From an uncultured Paracoccaceae bacterium (GTDB taxonomy: Bacteria; Pseudomonadota; Alphaproteobacteria; Rhodobacterales; Rhodobacteraceae): a stretch of DNA of 64,000 nt. The position numbers and the translations under genes are program-made. Shown in pieces: positions 1-8,522 of the stretch. The stretch lies in assembly GCA_947501025.1 (NCBI GenBank), contig CANMUM010000001.1, forward strand, positions 1 through 64,000, given 5' to 3'. Below the pieces are notes generated by a model. That model was not told where the DNA came from, searched no databases, and worked only from the letters and a program-made list of their open reading frames with translations. Position 1 is the stretch's first letter; every line of letters begins with the position of its first letter.

Positions 1-86
1 TCGCTATGGAAGACAATCTTCGTTTCGCTATCCGCGAAGGTGGCCGCACTGTTGGCGCCGGCGTCGTAGGCAAAATTATAGACTAA
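1..86 (+). CDS. tuf: Elongation factor Tu, C-terminal end (partial)
   Basis: The window opens inside a gene whose last 27 codons read ...LRFAIREGGRTVGAGVVGKI and end at TAA (84-86). This is the strongly conserved C-terminal beta-barrel end of EF-Tu, the GTPase that brings aminoacyl-tRNA to the ribosome. The start lies outside the window. A tuf copy directly before rpsJ is the usual str-S10 junction in Alphaproteobacteria, so fusA, rpsG and rpsL probably lie upstream. The family call is near certain from the motif; which tuf copy this is cannot be told. Confidence 0.95.
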   Translation, partial: AMEDNLRFAIREGGRTVGAGVVGKIID

Positions 87-109
87 GATTTAATGTAATG
101 AACCAAGGT

Positions 110-126
110 TGGGGGCGCTGCCCCCA
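110..126 (+). other. Perfect 7-bp hairpin between tuf and rpsJ
   Basis: TGGGGGC (110-116) pairs perfectly with GCCCCCA (120-126) across a 3-nt loop. No U-tract follows, so it is not a canonical intrinsic terminator. It sits 25 bases before the rpsJ start and just before the rpsJ ribosome-binding site (gaaagga, about 137-143). It could be an mRNA-stabilising or processing hairpin, or a partial attenuator. Confidence 0.5.
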
Positions 127-151
127 GCATGTTCACTGAAAGGACTAACAA

Positions 152-460
152 ATGGCAGGTCAAAATATCCGCATTCGCCTCAAGGCATTTGACTACCGCG
201 TGCTTGATGCGAGTACGGCAGAGATTGTTTCCACAGCTAAGCGCACTGGTGCTCAAGTTCGTGGCCCAATCCCTTTGCCAAACCGCATTGAGAAATTCAC
301 GGTTTTGCGTTCACCACACGTTAACAAGAAAAGCCGCGAGCAATTCGAAATTCGTACGCATAAACGGCTTCTCGACATCGTTGATCCAACGCCACAAACT
401 GTAGACGCGCTTATGAAGCTCGACCTTGCAGCTGGTGTTGACGTCGAAATTAAACTCTAG
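152..460 (+). CDS. rpsJ: 30S ribosomal protein S10
   Basis: The 102-residue product begins with [19 protein letters not shown] and contains [10 protein letters not shown] and the R(T)HKRLLDI core, all typical of S10. Length matches the family (about 102-105). S10 is a 30S head protein and also the NusE factor in transcription antitermination. The start is preceded by a purine-rich Shine-Dalgarno (gaaaggac). It is the first gene of the S10 operon and lies 14 bp before rplC. Confidence 0.98.
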   Translation: MAGQNIRIRLKAFDYRVLDASTAEIVSTAKRTGAQVRGPIPLPNRIEKFTVLRSPHVNKKSREQFEIRTHKRLLDIVDPTPQTVDALMKLDLAAGVDVEIKL

Positions 461-474
461 AGGGGGCTTAGAAT

Positions 475-1218
475 ATGCGTTCAGGAGTTATAGCAAAAAA
501 AGTGGGCATGACCCGCTTGTTTATGGAAGACGGAAAGCAGATCCCTGTTACTGTTCTTCAAATGGAAAATGTACAAGTTGTTGCAAACCGCACATCTGAA
601 AAAGACGGCTACACAGCTGTTCAACTCGGTGCTGGCGATGCAAAAGCCAAGCGAACTTCACAAGCTATGCGCGGTCACTTTGCAAAAGCAAATGTTGCAC
701 CAAAGCGTAAGATTGCAGAATTTCGTGTTGATGAAGCAAACTTGATTGAAGTGGGTGCTGAGCTTTCAGCTGAGCACTATGTTGCAGGTCAATATGTTGA
801 CGTTGCAGGCACATCAATCGGTAAAGGTTTCCAAGGTGCGATGAAGCGTCACAATTTTGGCGGTCTTCGTGCATCACATGGTGTATCTGTTTCACACCGT
901 TCACATGGTTCAACAGGCCAATGTCAAGATCCAGGTAAAGTTTTCAAAGGTAAGAAAATGGCGGGTCACATGGGTTCTGTGCGCGTTACAACTCAAAATC
1001 TTGAAGTTGTGCGTTTGGATGCAGATCGTGGTTTGATCATGGTGAAGGGCGCTGTGCCGGGTTCACGTGGAAGCTGGGTCACTGTTCGTGACGCTGTTAA
1101 ACGCGCGGCACCTGCAAATATCCCAACACCTGCTGGACTAAAATCTGCGGCAAAAGCTGCACCAGCAACAGAGGCTCCTGCGGAAGCACCAGCTGAAAAT
1201 GAGGGAGATGCACAATGA
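475..1218 (+). CDS. rplC: 50S ribosomal protein L3
   Basis: The 247-residue product starts [16 protein letters not shown] and carries the L3 signature around [23 protein letters not shown]; the Gln of the GQ pair is the usual PrmB methylation site. L3 is an early-assembly 23S-binding protein near the peptidyl transferase centre. The C-terminus has an Ala/Pro/Glu-rich tail (about residues 222-247), common in alphaproteobacterial L3. The stop overlaps the rplD start by 4 bp (ATGA), implying translational coupling. Confidence 0.98.
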   Translation: MRSGVIAKKVGMTRLFMEDGKQIPVTVLQMENVQVVANRTSEKDGYTAVQLGAGDAKAKRTSQAMRGHFAKANVAPKRKIAEFRVDEANLIEVGAELSAEHYVAGQYVDVAGTSIGKGFQGAMKRHNFGGLRASHGVSVSHRSHGSTGQCQDPGKVFKGKKMAGHMGSVRVTTQNLEVVRLDADRGLIMVKGAVPGSRGSWVTVRDAVKRAAPANIPTPAGLKSAAKAAPATEAPAEAPAENEGDAQ

Positions 1219-1835
1219 AACTTGATGTCCTAAAATTGGATGCTAAAAAAGCAGGATCAGTTGATCTTGATGAGAGCATTTTTGGTCTTGAGCCACGTCG
1301 CGACATTTTGTTCCGCGTTGTTCGCTATCAATTGGCAAAGCGCCGTGCGGGTACGCATAAAGTGAAGACACGTCGTGAAACAAGCTATTCGACAAAGAAG
1401 ATTGTTCGTCAAAAAGGTTCTGGTGGCGCTCGTCACGGCGACCGTAATGCACCCATCTTCCGTTCAGGTGGTGTTTACAAGGGGCCAACCCCGCGTAGCC
1501 ACGCACATGCTTTGCCGAAAAAGATCCGCGCTTTAGGTCTTTGCCATGCACTTTCAGCTAAAATGGCTGCTGGTAAATTGGTGGTTTTGGATAATGCTGA
1601 TCTTGGTGATGCCAAAACAAAATCATTGGCTGCAATTGCTTCAAAAATGGGTTGGAAAAAAGCACTCATTATTGATGGTGATACAGTGAACGAAAACATC
1701 GCACGCGCAGCGGGTAACATCGACAATATCGACGTGTTGCCAAGCCAAGGCGCAAATGTTTATGACATTTTGCGTCGTGACACTTTGGTTCTTACCAAAG
1801 CTGCCGTCGAAAAATTGGAGGCACGTTTAAAATGA
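1215..1835 (+). CDS. rplD: 50S ribosomal protein L4
   Basis: The 206-residue product has the L4 extended-loop motif ([20 protein letters not shown], about residues 62-81), which lines the peptide exit tunnel, and an alpha/beta body ending in [17 protein letters not shown]. It overlaps rplC and rplW by 4 bp each. In Escherichia coli L4 autoregulates the S10 operon through an mRNA leader; whether that applies here is unknown, and no such leader is obvious before rpsJ. Confidence 0.98.
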   Translation: MKLDVLKLDAKKAGSVDLDESIFGLEPRRDILFRVVRYQLAKRRAGTHKVKTRRETSYSTKKIVRQKGSGGARHGDRNAPIFRSGGVYKGPTPRSHAHALPKKIRALGLCHALSAKMAAGKLVVLDNADLGDAKTKSLAAIASKMGWKKALIIDGDTVNENIARAAGNIDNIDVLPSQGANVYDILRRDTLVLTKAAVEKLEARLK

Positions 1836-2128
1836 GCACCAAAGCAGAACTATTTGACGTAATTCGTCGCCCGATCATCACTGAGAAGGCAACACTTGCA
1901 TCTGAAAACAGTGTTGTGGTTTTTGAAGTATCAAAAGTTGCTAACAAGCCAATGATCAAAGAAGCTGTTGAAAGCCTCTTTGGTGTGAAGGTTGAAGCTG
2001 TGAACACGACTGTTACTAAAGGTAAAGTTAAGCGTTTTAAGGGTCATCTTGGCAAACGTAACGATGTGAAAAAAGCATATGTGCGTTTGGCTGAAGGTCA
2101 ATCAATTGATGTGACTACTGGTCTTTAA
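1832..2128 (+). CDS. rplW: 50S ribosomal protein L23
   Basis: The 98-residue product has the L23 pattern [17 protein letters not shown]...[30 protein letters not shown]23 sits at the tunnel exit and docks trigger factor and SRP. It is coupled to rplD by a 4-bp overlap. Unlike the usual S10 operon, rplB does not follow directly: a strong terminator starts 25 bp after the stop and about 1.1 kb intervenes before rplB. Confidence 0.98.
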   Translation: MSTKAELFDVIRRPIITEKATLASENSVVVFEVSKVANKPMIKEAVESLFGVKVEAVNTTVTKGKVKRFKGHLGKRNDVKKAYVRLAEGQSIDVTTGL

Positions 2129-2152
2129 GAAGTTATCTCTATAACGAATACA

Positions 2153-2185
2153 AACCCAGCCTTAAGAAAGGCTGGGTTTTTTGTT
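2153..2185 (+). terminator. Intrinsic terminator after rplW
   Basis: AACCCAGCC (2153-2161) pairs perfectly with GGCTGGGTT (2170-2178) across an 8-nt loop, followed by a T-rich run (TTTTGTTTG). It ends the first ribosomal block and separates rplW from rplB, which are normally cotranscribed. Confidence 0.9.
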
Positions 2186-2367
2186 TGTTGATGCATTTCG
2201 TTGAATTATTATTTTTCTAAACGATTCCCATAATTTTTAAACTACGTTACGTTAGATTGACTTGAAGCCTATAGCTAAAGCATCTAGTTAGACGTTAAGA
2301 ATCTGTTAAACTATTTTGGGGGATAGATTTGGAGTTTGTAAACGGTTTAAAGTTGGGAGAAAATATT

Positions 2368-2877
2368 ATGAAAAAGGCACTGTTATTATTATCGGCGGCA
2401 TCATTGTTTGCATGTGTTCAGCAAGCAGAGATTACTTCACCGCCAGTCAACGTTGTGCAGACTGCGGGATTTGCTAGTGATGATTTGAGGGGGTTTGATG
2501 CGGTAGAGATTCGTTCATTTTTGCAAGATGACCCAGAAAAAAGCGCAGCAGAAGTTTCCGGTGCGCAATGTACACTACAAGGAAGTGGATTTAATGCGCA
2601 ATTTGTAACGCCTTCTATTGTGAGTGTTCCAAATTTTGGAAAAGCTTCGCGAAATGTGTCAGTCAATTGTACTCTCAACGATAAGTCAGTTAACCAAATT
2701 GTGGAGATTAATAATTTATCTGCTGCAAAACGAGTTCAAGCAACCTCTTCTGCTGGAGCTGGCTTCGGCATCGTGGGGGTTATTGTCGCAAGTGCTGTTG
2801 CGACTACTCAAGCTGGTGATCAGCCAGGTGATCTTTATGGATATACGGATATTGGCATAACGTTTGGAAAGGAATAG
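2368..2877 (+). CDS. Small putative lipoprotein of unknown function
   Basis: The preferred start (ATG 2368) has a Shine-Dalgarno (gggaga) 7 bases upstream and gives 169 residues. An upstream in-frame start at 2329 would put a soluble stretch before the signal. The N-terminus MKKALLLLSAASLFAC looks like a lipoprotein signal with a lipobox-like LFAC, predicting lipidation at Cys16; Phe at -2 is unusual. The mature part has two further Cys (about 69 and 102) and a Gly/Ala-rich hydrophobic stretch near residues 131-150 (AGAGFGIVGVIVASAVATT) that could be a membrane segment. I do not recognise a family. It is monocistronic, bracketed by hairpins, and splits the S10 ribosomal operon. Confidence 0.7.
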   Translation: MKKALLLLSAASLFACVQQAEITSPPVNVVQTAGFASDDLRGFDAVEIRSFLQDDPEKSAAEVSGAQCTLQGSGFNAQFVTPSIVSVPNFGKASRNVSVNCTLNDKSVNQIVEINNLSAAKRVQATSSAGAGFGIVGVIVASAVATTQAGDQPGDLYGYTDIGITFGKE

Positions 2878-2895
2878 TAGGGCGCTATTCATAAA

Positions 2896-2922
2896 TGCAA
2901 CGACCTTTATAATGTCGTTGCA
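2896..2922 (+). terminator. Hairpin after the lipoprotein gene
   Basis: TGCAACGAC (2896-2904) pairs perfectly with GTCGTTGCA (2914-2922) over a 9-nt AT-rich loop, 18 bases after the lipoprotein stop. The downstream sequence (aataatct) lacks a proper U-tract, so this is a terminator-like or mRNA-stabilising hairpin. Confidence 0.5.
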
Positions 2923-3222
2923 AATAATCTATGTAACTTATTGATTGTAAGTTGCATTTAGCATTAATGGATAAGGCTTTTCTGTATCGGCATTTAATTA
3001 AAAATAGTAACAACTTAAACGATATGTTGAGACACTGAATCTATTAACATAAGTGCTCAATTTTGTTAAAAAATGTGACATCCTATAGACATCCAAGCCA
3101 TCCCCTGCTATCTCGCATCAATCAAATATACTTAGATTCGTTCTGAGTTTTTTTGGTGTATAAATTTCAACCCTGATACTCGACATAAGGTCGGGTTTCT
3201 CCAATAACGGAAGACAGTAACT
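2923..3222 (+). promoter_or_regulatory. Long AT-rich leader/promoter region of the rplB block
   Basis: With the preceding hairpin this makes a 345-bp gene-free stretch before rplB. Because a terminator closes the upstream block, a promoter for rplB-rplP must lie here. A weak candidate is TTGTTA (3063-3068) with TATAGA (3084-3089), but the spacer is only 15 bases. Close to the gene, AACCC and CGAC (about 3170-3185) can pair with GTCG and GGGTT (about 3190-3198) to form a bulged hairpin just before the ribosome-binding region, a possible leader structure. No ORF with good features was seen here. Confidence 0.4.
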
Positions 3223-4062
3223 ATGGCACTAAAGTCGTTTAAACCGACCACGCCTGGCCAGAGACATCTGGTTCTGATCGACCGCTCCGAGCTTTGGAAA
3301 GGGCGCCCTGTTAAAACTCTCACTGAGGGTATTCACAGAAAAGGCGGTCGGAACAACACGGGACGGATCACTATGCGTCGCAAAGGCGGCGGGGCAAAAC
3401 GTCTCTACCGTATCGTGGATTTCAAACGTCGTAAATTTGACGTTCCAGCGACAGTAGAGCGTATCGAATATGACCCTAACCGTACAGCGTTCATCGCTTT
3501 GGTTAAATATAATGATGGCGAGCAAGCTTATATCTTGGCACCACAACGCGTTTCTGTAGGCGATACTGTTATCGCATCGGCAAAAGCTGACGTTAAGCCA
3601 GGTAATGCGATGCCGTTCTCAGGAATGCCAATCGGCACAATCGTTCACAATGTAGAAATGAAACCAGGTAAAGGCGGTCAAATTGCGCGCTCTGCTGGTA
3701 CATATGCTCAATTTGTTGGACGTGATGGTGGATATGCGCAAATTCGTTTGAGTTCTGGTGAGCTTCGTATGGTGCGCCAAGAATGTATGGCGACAGTGGG
3801 CGCGGTTTCAAACCAAGACCACCAAAACCAAAACTTCGGTAAAGCTGGCCGTAACCGTCACAAAGGCATCCGCCCTTCTGTACGCGGTGTTGCTATGAAC
3901 CCGATCGATCACCCTCACGGTGGTGGTGAAGGACGTACATCAGGTGGTCGTCACCCAGTGACACCATGGGGTAAGCCAACAAAAGGTTACCGTACACGCA
4001 GCAATAAATCATCGGATAAATATATTATCCGTTCTCGCCACGCACGTAAGAAAGGACGCTAA
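3223..4062 (+). CDS. rplB: 50S ribosomal protein L2
   Basis: The 279-residue product has the L2 hallmarks [34 protein letters not shown], and the conserved C-terminal [13 protein letters not shown] whose His is important for peptidyl transferase assembly. Length fits the family (about 273-280). It opens a second ribosomal block (rplB-rpsS-rplV-rpsC-rplP) separated from rplW by a terminator and a lipoprotein gene; normally it directly follows rplW. Confidence 0.98.
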   Translation: MALKSFKPTTPGQRHLVLIDRSELWKGRPVKTLTEGIHRKGGRNNTGRITMRRKGGGAKRLYRIVDFKRRKFDVPATVERIEYDPNRTAFIALVKYNDGEQAYILAPQRVSVGDTVIASAKADVKPGNAMPFSGMPIGTIVHNVEMKPGKGGQIARSAGTYAQFVGRDGGYAQIRLSSGELRMVRQECMATVGAVSNQDHQNQNFGKAGRNRHKGIRPSVRGVAMNPIDHPHGGGEGRTSGGRHPVTPWGKPTKGYRTRSNKSSDKYIIRSRHARKKGR

Positions 4063-4065
4063 ACT

Positions 4066-4344
4066 ATGGGTCGTTCAGTATGGAAAGGTCCCTTCGTTGA
4101 CGCTCACGTGCTTAAAAAAGCCGAGAAGTCACGCGAATCAGGACGTAATGAAGTTATTAAGATCTGGTCACGCCGTTCAACCATTTTGCCGCAATTCGTT
4201 GGGCTTACATTTGGTGTTTACAACGGTCACAAGCATATCCCAGTGAGTATCACTGAAGATATGATTGGTCAGAAATTTGGTGAATATAGCCCAACCCGTA
4301 CCTATTATGGTCACGGCGCGGACAAAAAAGCGAAGCGGAAATAA
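4066..4344 (+). CDS. rpsS: 30S ribosomal protein S19
   Basis: The 92-residue product [18 protein letters not shown]...[29 protein letters not shown] is a textbook S19, a 30S head protein contacting the A-site finger. It starts 3 bp after rplB and ends 3 bp before rplV, consistent with one transcript. Confidence 0.98.
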   Translation: MGRSVWKGPFVDAHVLKKAEKSRESGRNEVIKIWSRRSTILPQFVGLTFGVYNGHKHIPVSITEDMIGQKFGEYSPTRTYYGHGADKKAKRK

Positions 4345-4347
4345 GTC

Positions 4348-4740
4348 ATGGGAAAAATTAAAAACCCCCGCCGCGTAGCGGATAACGAAGCGATGGCGAA
4401 AACGTCAATGCTCCGTACAAGCACACAGAAATTGAACCTTGTTGCACAACTTATTCGCAACAAGCCTGTGGCTAAAGCACTCACCGATTTGACATTCTCT
4501 AAGAAGCGTATTGCAGCAGACGTTAAAAAATGTCTTCAATCTGCAATTGCGAACGCAGAGAATAACCATGGTTTGGATGTTGACGATCTTGTCGTTGCAG
4601 AAGCATGGGTTGGTAAGAAATTGATCATGAAACGCGGTCGCCCTCGTGCACGCGGACGTTATGGTCGCATTTTGAAGCCGTTTAGCGAAGTTACAATCGT
4701 TGTGCGTCAAGTATCAGCAGCAACAGAGGAGCAAGCGTAA
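4348..4740 (+). CDS. rplV: 50S ribosomal protein L22
   Basis: The 130-residue product has the L22 core ([20 protein letters not shown]) and the beta-hairpin tip [20 protein letters not shown], which lines the exit tunnel near the macrolide site. The stop and the rpsC start overlap by one base (TAATG), suggesting translational coupling. Confidence 0.98.
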   Translation: MGKIKNPRRVADNEAMAKTSMLRTSTQKLNLVAQLIRNKPVAKALTDLTFSKKRIAADVKKCLQSAIANAENNHGLDVDDLVVAEAWVGKKLIMKRGRPRARGRYGRILKPFSEVTIVVRQVSAATEEQA

Positions 4741-5441
4741 TGGGACAGAAGGTTAATCCAATTGGACAACGTTTGCAGATCAACCGTACTTGGGACAGCC
4801 GTTGGTACGCTAACAGCTCTGAGTATGGCGAATTGCTGCACGAAGATTTGGCAATCCGCGCTCATGTTAAAAAGAACTGTGCACAATCAGGTATTTCTCG
4901 CGTTATTATCGAGCGTCCACACAAGAAATGTCGCGTGACTATTCACGCTGCACGTCCGGGTGTGATCATTGGTAAAAAAGGTGCGGATATCGAAGGATTG
5001 CGCAAGGCACTTGCGGCTTACACACAAAGCGAATTGGCTCTCAACATTGTTGAAGTCCGTAAGCCTGATGTGGATGCGAAATTGGTTGGCGAGAATATTT
5101 GTCAACAACTTGAGCGCCGTGTGTCTTTCCGTCGTGCGATGAAACGTGCTGTACAAAACGCTATGCGTCAAGGCGCTCTTGGTATTCGTGTGAATATCGC
5201 GGGTCGTTTGGGTGGTGCTGAGATTGCTCGTACGGAATGGTATCGTGAGGGACGCGTTCCTTTGCACACACTTCGTTCTGAGATCGATTATGCACATAAC
5301 GAAGCGTCTACAGCCTATGGTATCATTGGTGTGAAGGTTTGGATTTATCGCGGTGACGTGATGGAAAATGACCCAAGTGCTTATGATAAACGTTCTGCAA
5401 GCCAAGCTGATGCGCCGCGTCAGCAGCGTCAACAACGATAA
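4740..5441 (+). CDS. rpsC: 30S ribosomal protein S3
   Basis: The 233-residue product has the N-terminal domain [25 protein letters not shown] and a KH domain with the GxxG loop in [18 protein letters not shown]3 forms part of the mRNA entry pore. The C-terminal tail is Gln/Arg-rich, as in other Alphaproteobacteria. It lies directly upstream of rplP with a 21-bp gap holding a good AGGAGAA ribosome-binding site. Confidence 0.98.
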   Translation: MGQKVNPIGQRLQINRTWDSRWYANSSEYGELLHEDLAIRAHVKKNCAQSGISRVIIERPHKKCRVTIHAARPGVIIGKKGADIEGLRKALAAYTQSELALNIVEVRKPDVDAKLVGENICQQLERRVSFRRAMKRAVQNAMRQGALGIRVNIAGRLGGAEIARTEWYREGRVPLHTLRSEIDYAHNEASTAYGIIGVKVWIYRGDVMENDPSAYDKRSASQADAPRQQRQQR

Positions 5442-5462
5442 TTCGGAGAGAGGAGAACAAAA

Positions 5463-5876
5463 ATGCTTTCACCGAAAAGAACAAAATTCCGCAAGCAATT
5501 TAAGGGCCGTATCAAGGGTCTTGCTAAGGGCGGTTCTGATCTGAACTTTGGTAGCTTTGGTTTGAAAACAACTGAGCCTGAGCGTATCACTGCACGTCAA
5601 ATTGAGGCGGCGCGTCGTGCGATTACCCGTCATATGAAACGTCAGGGCCGTGTTTGGATCCGTATTTTCCCAGATGTTCCGGTTTCTAAGAAGCCTACAG
5701 AGGTTCGTATGGGTAAAGGTAAGGGTTCAGTTGAATACTGGGCTGCAAAAGTGAAACCAGGTCGTGTGATGTTTGAAATCGACGGCGTGGCAGAAGACAT
5801 CGCGCGTGAGGCTCTACGCCTTGGTGCTATGAAGCTTCCTGTCAAATGTCGTGTGGTTGTGCGCGAAGACTGGTAA
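5463..5876 (+). CDS. rplP: 50S ribosomal protein L16
   Basis: The 137-residue product begins [24 protein letters not shown] and contains [29 protein letters not shown]-like L16 signatures. L16 organises the A-site region of 23S rRNA. In most bacteria rpmC (L29) and rpsQ (S17) follow immediately; here a terminator and mscL follow, so this ribosomal transcript ends at L16. Confidence 0.98.
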   Translation: MLSPKRTKFRKQFKGRIKGLAKGGSDLNFGSFGLKTTEPERITARQIEAARRAITRHMKRQGRVWIRIFPDVPVSKKPTEVRMGKGKGSVEYWAAKVKPGRVMFEIDGVAEDIAREALRLGAMKLPVKCRVVVREDW

Positions 5877-5970
5877 GAACTTTACCTCTTGAATTAAAAG
5901 GGGGGATTAAAGTTATTTGATAAAATAGAGCAATCTGTTTTTTTTATTAAGCAATTTTATTCTCTCCCCA

Positions 5971-5998
5971 AATGCCCCCTATGCGGGGCATTTTTTGT
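5971..5998 (+). terminator. Intrinsic terminator after rplP
   Basis: AATGCCCC (5971-5978) pairs with GGGGCATT (5985-5992) over a 6-nt loop and is followed by TTTT. It closes the second ribosomal block at L16. Confidence 0.85.
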
Positions 5999-6039
5999 GG
6001 GCTATAAGCCAGTTATCAATATCATAAGGGGGCAATAAT

Positions 6040-6450
6040 ATGCTTAAAGAATTTAAAGAATTCATCTCAAATGGAAATGTAATGGACCTTGCTGTTGGTG
6101 TGATCATCGGCGGTGCTTTCAGTGCGATTGTAAACTCACTTGTGAATGACTTGATCATGCCTTTGGTAAGTCTGTTTACGGGCGGGGTTGATTTTAGCAA
6201 CAAGTTTTATGCTAGAGATGGCGGTGATTACGCAACACTGGATGCAGCGAAAGAGGCAGGCGTCGCTGTTTTCGCCTATGGCTCATTCATCATGGCAATC
6301 ATCAATTTCTTGATTATTGCTTTTGTGATCTTCATCTTGGTGCGTTCATTAAACAAAATGAAAAAAGCTCAAGCCGAAGAAGCGCCTGCCGGCCCATCGG
6401 AGGTTGATTTGCTTACTGAAATTCGCGACGCATTAGCGAAAAAGAAGTAA
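6040..6450 (+). CDS. mscL: Large-conductance mechanosensitive channel
   Basis: The 136-residue product [42 protein letters not shown] is MscL: an N-terminal amphipathic helix, a pore-lining first transmembrane helix with the small-residue pattern, a periplasmic loop (about 45-75) and a second transmembrane helix (about 78-105), then a cytoplasmic bundle. It opens under membrane tension to release solutes after hypo-osmotic shock. It has its own ribosome-binding site (aagggggc) and is flanked by terminators, so it is monocistronic. Its place directly after rplP is unusual. Confidence 0.97.
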   Translation: MLKEFKEFISNGNVMDLAVGVIIGGAFSAIVNSLVNDLIMPLVSLFTGGVDFSNKFYARDGGDYATLDAAKEAGVAVFAYGSFIMAIINFLIIAFVIFILVRSLNKMKKAQAEEAPAGPSEVDLLTEIRDALAKKK

Positions 6451-6470
6451 ATAAGTCATTTGAAACAATA

Positions 6471-6502
6471 AAAAAGCCCCGCTCGAATTGACGGGGCTTT
6501 TT
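6471..6502. terminator. Bidirectional terminator between mscL and ald
   Basis: AAAAAGCCCCG (6471-6481) pairs with CGGGGCTTTTT (6492-6502). The A-run on one side and T-run on the other let it serve both convergent genes, mscL (+) and ald (-). Confidence 0.9.
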
Positions 6503-6520
6503 GCTGTCTGGATGTTTGGA

Positions 6521-7633
6521 CTAGAGCAATGAGCTGGGCTCTACAGCATCAACCCCGAACGCCTCACCAACTGCTGGGCAGGTGAGAATGCCTTCATGAG
6601 TATTAAGACCATTTGTAAGCCCCGCATCATCTTGGCACGCTTTTTTCCAACCTTTATCAGCAAGCGCTAACAGTTGCGGGAGGGTTGCATTGCCAAGCGC
6701 TTGTGTAGATGTACGCGCAACAGCACCAGGCATGTTCGCTACACAATAATGCACAATTCCATCCACTTCATAGATAGGATCATCATGTGTTGTTGCTTTT
6801 GATGTTTCAAAACATCCACCTTGATCAATGGCGACATCAACGAGAACTGATGAAGGCTGCATCAATGAAAGCTGTGCACGGCTGATGAGTTTTGGTGCAG
6901 CAGCACCTGGGATAAGCACGGCGCCGATCACCATATCGGCTGTTGCAAGCGCTTGTTCGATTGCGTGGTTCGAGCTGTATTGTGTTTTGAATACGCCGCG
7001 ATAAGCATCATCAAGATATTTCATACGGTTTAGGGAAAGATCGAAGACCGTCACATCTGCGCCCATGCCAGCTGCAACACGCGCAGCTTGAGTGCCTACT
7101 ACACCACCACCAAGAACGATCACATTTGCAGGAGATACCCCAGGCACGCCGCCCATCAGGACGCCACGTCCGCCATTTGCTTTTTGCAGAGACCATGAGC
7201 CAACTTGCGGCGCGAGACGGCCAGCAACTTCTGACATAGGCGCAAGAAGAGGCAGTCCGCCATTGCTGTCAGTTACAGTTTCATATGCAATAGCTGTTAC
7301 ACCTGATTTCAACAAATCATCCATTTGTGGTCGATCAGCGGCCAGATGCAAATATGTGTAAAGAATTTGACCCTTGCGCAACATAGCGCGCTCAACTGGC
7401 TGAGGCTCTTTGACTTTGACGATCATCTCGGCCCAGTCGAATAGTTCTTTTGCAGTTGCGAGAATCTTTACGCCAATGGCAATATAATCTTCATCGGGAA
7501 AACCTGCGCCAGTTCCCGCATTCGTTTCGATTGCGACCTCATGGCCGCGCAAAATTGCAGCTTGGGCAGCGGCAGGTGCAATACCGACACGGTATTCTTG
7601 GTTTTTGATTTCTTTGGGACATCCAATACGCAT
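6521..7633 (-). CDS. ald: Alanine dehydrogenase
   Basis: Interconverts L-alanine and pyruvate plus ammonia with NAD. The start at 7633 (MRIGCPKEIKNQEYRVGI) has a Shine-Dalgarno (GGAGAG) and gives 370 residues, the family norm; a longer start at 7681 is unsupported. Visible features: the N-terminal substrate motif VKVKEPQ with catalytic Lys, the TYLHLAAD segment with catalytic His, and the NAD-binding VLGGGVVGTQAARVAAGMGA. It is transcribed divergently from an Lrp/AsnC-type regulator, the classic AldR-ald arrangement, so alanine-responsive control is likely. Confidence 0.96.
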   Translation of the reverse strand: MRIGCPKEIKNQEYRVGIAPAAAQAAILRGHEVAIETNAGTGAGFPDEDYIAIGVKILATAKELFDWAEMIVKVKEPQPVERAMLRKGQILYTYLHLAADRPQMDDLLKSGVTAIAYETVTDSNGGLPLLAPMSEVAGRLAPQVGSWSLQKANGGRGVLMGGVPGVSPANVIVLGGGVVGTQAARVAAGMGADVTVFDLSLNRMKYLDDAYRGVFKTQYSSNHAIEQALATADMVIGAVLIPGAAAPKLISRAQLSLMQPSSVLVDVAIDQGGCFETSKATTHDDPIYEVDGIVHYCVANMPGAVARTSTQALGNATLPQLLALADKGWKKACQDDAGLTNGLNTHEGILTCPAVGEAFGVDAVEPSSLL

Positions 7634-7762
7634 TTTACTCTCCGTTTGTTTATCATGAATAGTAAAATGAAAATTGAACAAAATAATTGAATTTTCGCTT
7701 GTGAAAGCGCATTGTATTGCAATATTATTCCGAAAATTAAAATTTTATTTGAAAGAAATCCT

Positions 7763-8224
7763 ATGAAACTGGATGAGCTTGATAAAAAGCTGTTGCGAGA
7801 GCTTCAAAAAAACGGAAAAGCGTCTAATGCTGAACTTGCTGATTCTGTTAATCTTTCTCCATCCGCCTGTCACCGCCGTGTAGCGGAGCTTGAAAAATCA
7901 GGAATCATTGCGAATTACGTTGCGCTTCTTGATCCGCCAAAAGTTGATTTGCGAACTGTGATTTTTGTGGAGATCACATTGATCGGTCAATCCCAAGAAA
8001 TTTTTGAAAAATTTGAAGCTGCCGTGCAAAATTTACCGGGGCTTCTTGAATGTCATTTAATGGCGGGGACGGCTGATTATAAGCTAAAGATTATTGCAAG
8101 GGACGCCGAAGATTTCGCATATATGCATCGTCATTATTTAAGCCGTTTGCCTGGGGTTTCAAATATGCAATCAAGCTTTGCTCTTAAAACAGTATTCCGT
8201 ACGACCGCATTGCCATTAGAATAA
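7763..8224 (+). CDS. Lrp/AsnC-family regulator, probable ald regulator
   Basis: The start at 7763 (MKLDELDKKLLRELQKNGK) gives 153 residues, typical for the family, and removes an implausible leader. An N-terminal winged helix-turn-helix (about 4-60, LSPSACHRRVAELEKSGII) is followed by a RAM ligand-binding domain (about 66-150). Such proteins bind DNA as octameric discs and respond to amino acids. Divergence from ald across 129 bp, with azlCD converging from the other side, suggests it senses alanine or branched-chain amino acids and controls ald. Its last 41 bp overlap the 3' end of azlD on the opposite strand. Confidence 0.93.
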   Translation: MKLDELDKKLLRELQKNGKASNAELADSVNLSPSACHRRVAELEKSGIIANYVALLDPPKVDLRTVIFVEITLIGQSQEIFEKFEAAVQNLPGLLECHLMAGTADYKLKIIARDAEDFAYMHRHYLSRLPGVSNMQSSFALKTVFRTTALPLE

Positions 8225-8522
8225 TAAATGTGGACGCGCCAACAGCCATAATTATAAGTGCATTTTTGGAACGCAGACTTGCCAGAATGGCTGTCAATGC
8301 GGCTATGACCCAAATGATATCAACCTTTCCTCCAAGTGATGCGGGATATGCGATTTGTTGTGCAATCATGCCTGGGATGAGAGCAACAGCGACATAGCGC
8401 AAATATCGCTGGATGTTTTGTGGCATTTCTTTATTGCCTAAAAACACAATGAAGGACGCCCTAAACAAAAATGTCAACGCTCCAAGTGATATGATCAATG
8501 TCCAGATCGCGCTATTTGACAT
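8184..8522 (-). CDS. azlD: Branched-chain amino acid exporter subunit, AzlD family
   Basis: The small partner of AzlC in a two-component amino-acid exporter. The start at 8522 (MSNSAIWTLIISLGALTFLFRASFI) gives 112 residues with four hydrophobic segments, the AzlD norm; the longer frame to 8594 lies within azlC. It overlaps azlC by 11 bp, so the two are coupled. Its 3' end runs 41 bp into the convergent Lrp-type gene. Confidence 0.9.
   Translation of the reverse strand: MSNSAIWTLIISLGALTFLFRASFIVFLGNKEMPQNIQRYLRYVAVALIPGMIAQQIAYPASLGGKVDIIWVIAALTAILASLRSKNALIIMAVGASTFIILMAMRSYGILF

Noticed and set aside
4887-5435. 182-codon open frame antisense to rpsC
   Set aside because: It lies wholly within a highly conserved ribosomal gene; the composition reflects the opposite strand and no ribosome-binding site or domain is seen.
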